A DNA stretch of 5,455 nucleotides, taken from assembly GCA_947169005.1 (NCBI GenBank), contig CAMVOG010000165.1:1-5455 (forward strand), written 5' to 3'. The translations under genes were made by a program, and so were the position numbers. This stretch comes from an uncultured Clostridia bacterium. GTDB taxonomy: Bacteria; Bacillota; Clostridia; Oscillospirales; Oscillospiraceae. Under the pieces are notes generated by a model. The model saw only the letters and a program-made list of their open reading frames with translations. It made no database searches and had not been told where the DNA came from. Shown piece after piece: positions 4,135 to 5,455 of the stretch (positions within the stretch are counted from its first letter, which is position 1; every line of letters begins with the position of its first letter).

Positions 4135-5455
4135 ATGGCTAAATCCTTGGAATTAAGGGGAATCGGCAAAACCTTCCCCGGTGTGCGAGCCCTCAACGAG
4201 GTCAGCTTCAAGGCTGAGGGCGGCAAGATCCTGGCGCTGCTGGGCGAAAACGGCGCGGGCAAAAGCACACTTCTGAAAATCATGAACGGCGACCTGCAGC
4301 CGGACGAGGGCGAGATCCTTCTGGACGGCAAGCCCGTCAAATTCCACTCCCCGCAGGACGCCATCGACGCGGGTGTGAGCATCATCTACCAGGAGCGCCA
4401 GCTCATGCCCAGCATGTCCGTTATGGAAAACATTTTCGCCGGCGACCTGCCCAGGACGAAGCTGGGCTTTTTCGATAAGCGCAGGCTGCAAAAGGACGCG
4501 CAGAAGATCATCGACGATTTCGGCCTGCCCATTGATCCCACGGAGCAGGTGGGCCGCCTGAACATCGCCTATCAGCAGATGGTCGAGATCATGAAGTCCT
4601 ATCGCCGCGACTCCGATATCATCGCCTATGACGAGCCCACCGCCCCTCTGACGGATTCCGAGATCCGCGTGCTTTTCGACGTGATCCGCCGCCAGCGTGA
4701 CGAGGGCAAGGTCATCATCTACGTTTCCCACCGCATGAACGAGATCTTTGAGCTTTCCGACGAGATCGTCGTGCTCAAGGACGGCCAGTACGTCAAGACC
4801 CTCAAGACCGCCGAGACCAACGAGGCGGAGCTCATCAAGGCCATGGTGGGCCGCGACATCGGCGACACCTACGCCAACCTGAGCCGCAATGAGACCATCG
4901 GCGACGTGGTCCTGGAAATGAAGGGCGTCAAGACCCCCTACGTACATGATATCGACCTTACGGTGCGTAAGGGCGAGATCGTGGGTCTGGCGGGCCTTGT
5001 GGGCGCGGGCCGTACCGAGGTGGCCCGGGCTCTCTTCGGCGCCGACCCGGTCACGGGCGGCGAGATCATTCTGGACGGGCAGAAGGTCCACTTCAAGTCC
5101 CCCCGGGACGCCATCGACGCCGGCATCGCCCTCTGTCCCGAGGACCGGAAGGAGCAGGGCCTGGTCATGGGCCGCTCCATCAAGGACAACGTGGCCATGC
5201 CCGTGATCGACTATCTCTGCAAGGCGGGCATCTTTGTCCAGCGGGGCGAGGTAAACCGCCTGGCGGACACCGCCGTGGAAAAGTACAGCATCAAGACGCC
5301 CACGGTGGATAAGCTGACCATCGAGCTCTCCGGCGGCAACCAGCAGAAGGTCATCCTGGGCCGCTGGACCAATGAAAAGCTGGATACGAAGGTGCTGATC
5401 CTCGACGAGCCCACCAAGGGCATCGACGTGGGCACCAAGGCGGAGATCTACCAGA
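4135..5455 (+). CDS. RbsA/MglA-type sugar ABC transporter ATP-binding protein, 3' partial
   Basis: A cytoplasmic ATPase with two tandem nucleotide-binding domains; 440 codons are seen without a stop, of about 500 usual for the family, so roughly 60 are off the right edge. Domain 1: Walker A GENGAGKST (37-45), Q-loop Gln 86 in IIYQERQL, signature position LNIAYQQ (142-148), Walker B with Asp 166-Glu 167 in YDEPTA, and switch His 199 in SHR. Domain 2: degenerate Walker A GLVGAGRTE (287-295, Arg replacing Lys), PEDRKEQG (335-342), signature LSGGNQQK (398-405), and Walker B ILDEPTKGIDVG (422-433). The Arg in the second Walker A is usual for RbsA-like proteins. The first signature is unusually poor (LSxGQ expected). 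SPxDAIDAG occurs in both halves (72-80 and 322-330), a relic of the domain duplication. It should energise a CUT2-type permease encoded next and work with the upstream binding protein. The start at ATG 4135 fits homologous N-termini (KTFPGVRAL at 12-20). Confidence 0.93.
   Translation, partial: MAKSLELRGIGKTFPGVRALNEVSFKAEGGKILALLGENGAGKSTLLKIMNGDLQPDEGEILLDGKPVKFHSPQDAIDAGVSIIYQERQLMPSMSVMENIFAGDLPRTKLGFFDKRRLQKDAQKIIDDFGLPIDPTEQVGRLNIAYQQMVEIMKSYRRDSDIIAYDEPTAPLTDSEIRVLFDVIRRQRDEGKVIIYVSHRMNEIFELSDEIVVLKDGQYVKTLKTAETNEAELIKAMVGRDIGDTYANLSRNETIGDVVLEMKGVKTPYVHDIDLTVRKGEIVGLAGLVGAGRTEVARALFGADPVTGGEIILDGQKVHFKSPRDAIDAGIALCPEDRKEQGLVMGRSIKDNVAMPVIDYLCKAGIFVQRGEVNRLADTAVEKYSIKTPTVDKLTIELSGGNQQKVILGRWTNEKLDTKVLILDEPTKGIDVGTKAEIYQ

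Noticed and set aside
4153..5091. A 312-codon open frame on the - strand opposite the ATPase gene
   Set aside because: Also in the codon-aligned register of the + strand gene; the product is Asp/His/Leu/Val-rich without motifs, whereas the + strand shows all ABC ATPase motifs.
4356..5120. 15-base direct repeat GGACGCCATCGACGC at 4356-4370 and 5106-5120
   Set aside because: It encodes the equivalent DAIDA segments of the two tandem ATP-binding domains, so the known domain duplication explains it; it is not a mobile or regulatory repeat.

Overview
The window is a GC-rich bacterial segment with every convincing gene on the + strand. The protein styles suggest a GC-rich member of the Clostridia, probably Oscillospiraceae/Ruminococcaceae: a GyrA/ParC-type C-terminal domain, Ala/Leu-rich lipoprotein signal peptides, an RbsA-type ATPase, and initiation regions matching the GGAGGTGATC Shine-Dalgarno region. 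That taxonomic call is inference from style; no rRNA or species marker is present.

Positions 1-2485 look like the end of one transcription unit. It holds the C-terminal end of a type IIA topoisomerase A subunit (1-438), an alpha/beta hydrolase with an intact Ser-Asp-His triad (464-1279), and a lipoprotein whose transglutaminase-like domain seems to have lost its catalytic Cys and His (1340-2485). A strong intrinsic terminator (2498-2524 plus T-rich tail) closes the unit.

Positions 2486-2713 are an AT-rich control region. It contains a textbook sigma-A promoter (TTGACA, 17 bp, TATAAT), two palindromes upstream of it that could be operators, and a leader of about 70 nt with an 8-bp hairpin before a good AGGAG ribosome site.

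That promoter drives an ABC importer operon: an abundant-type lipoprotein solute-binding protein of the sugar-binding (RbsB/Peripla_BP_4) class but unusually long at 440 aa (2714-4036), a perfect 17-bp stem-loop in the gap (4071-4109), and a double-domain RbsA/MglA-type ATPase that runs off the right edge (4135-5455). A permease gene is expected just beyond the window. The binding protein would capture a sugar or sugar-like ligand at the outer membrane face of the cell membrane, and the ATPase would power a permease that is not visible here. The stem-loop probably lets the binding protein be made in excess of the ATPase.

I see no CRISPR array, mobile element, tRNA or rRNA. Nothing here demonstrates a wholly new system. 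The best candidates for a second look are the transglutaminase-like pseudoenzyme lipoprotein, the control region with its paired palindromes, and the lopsided ATP sites of the transporter ATPase.
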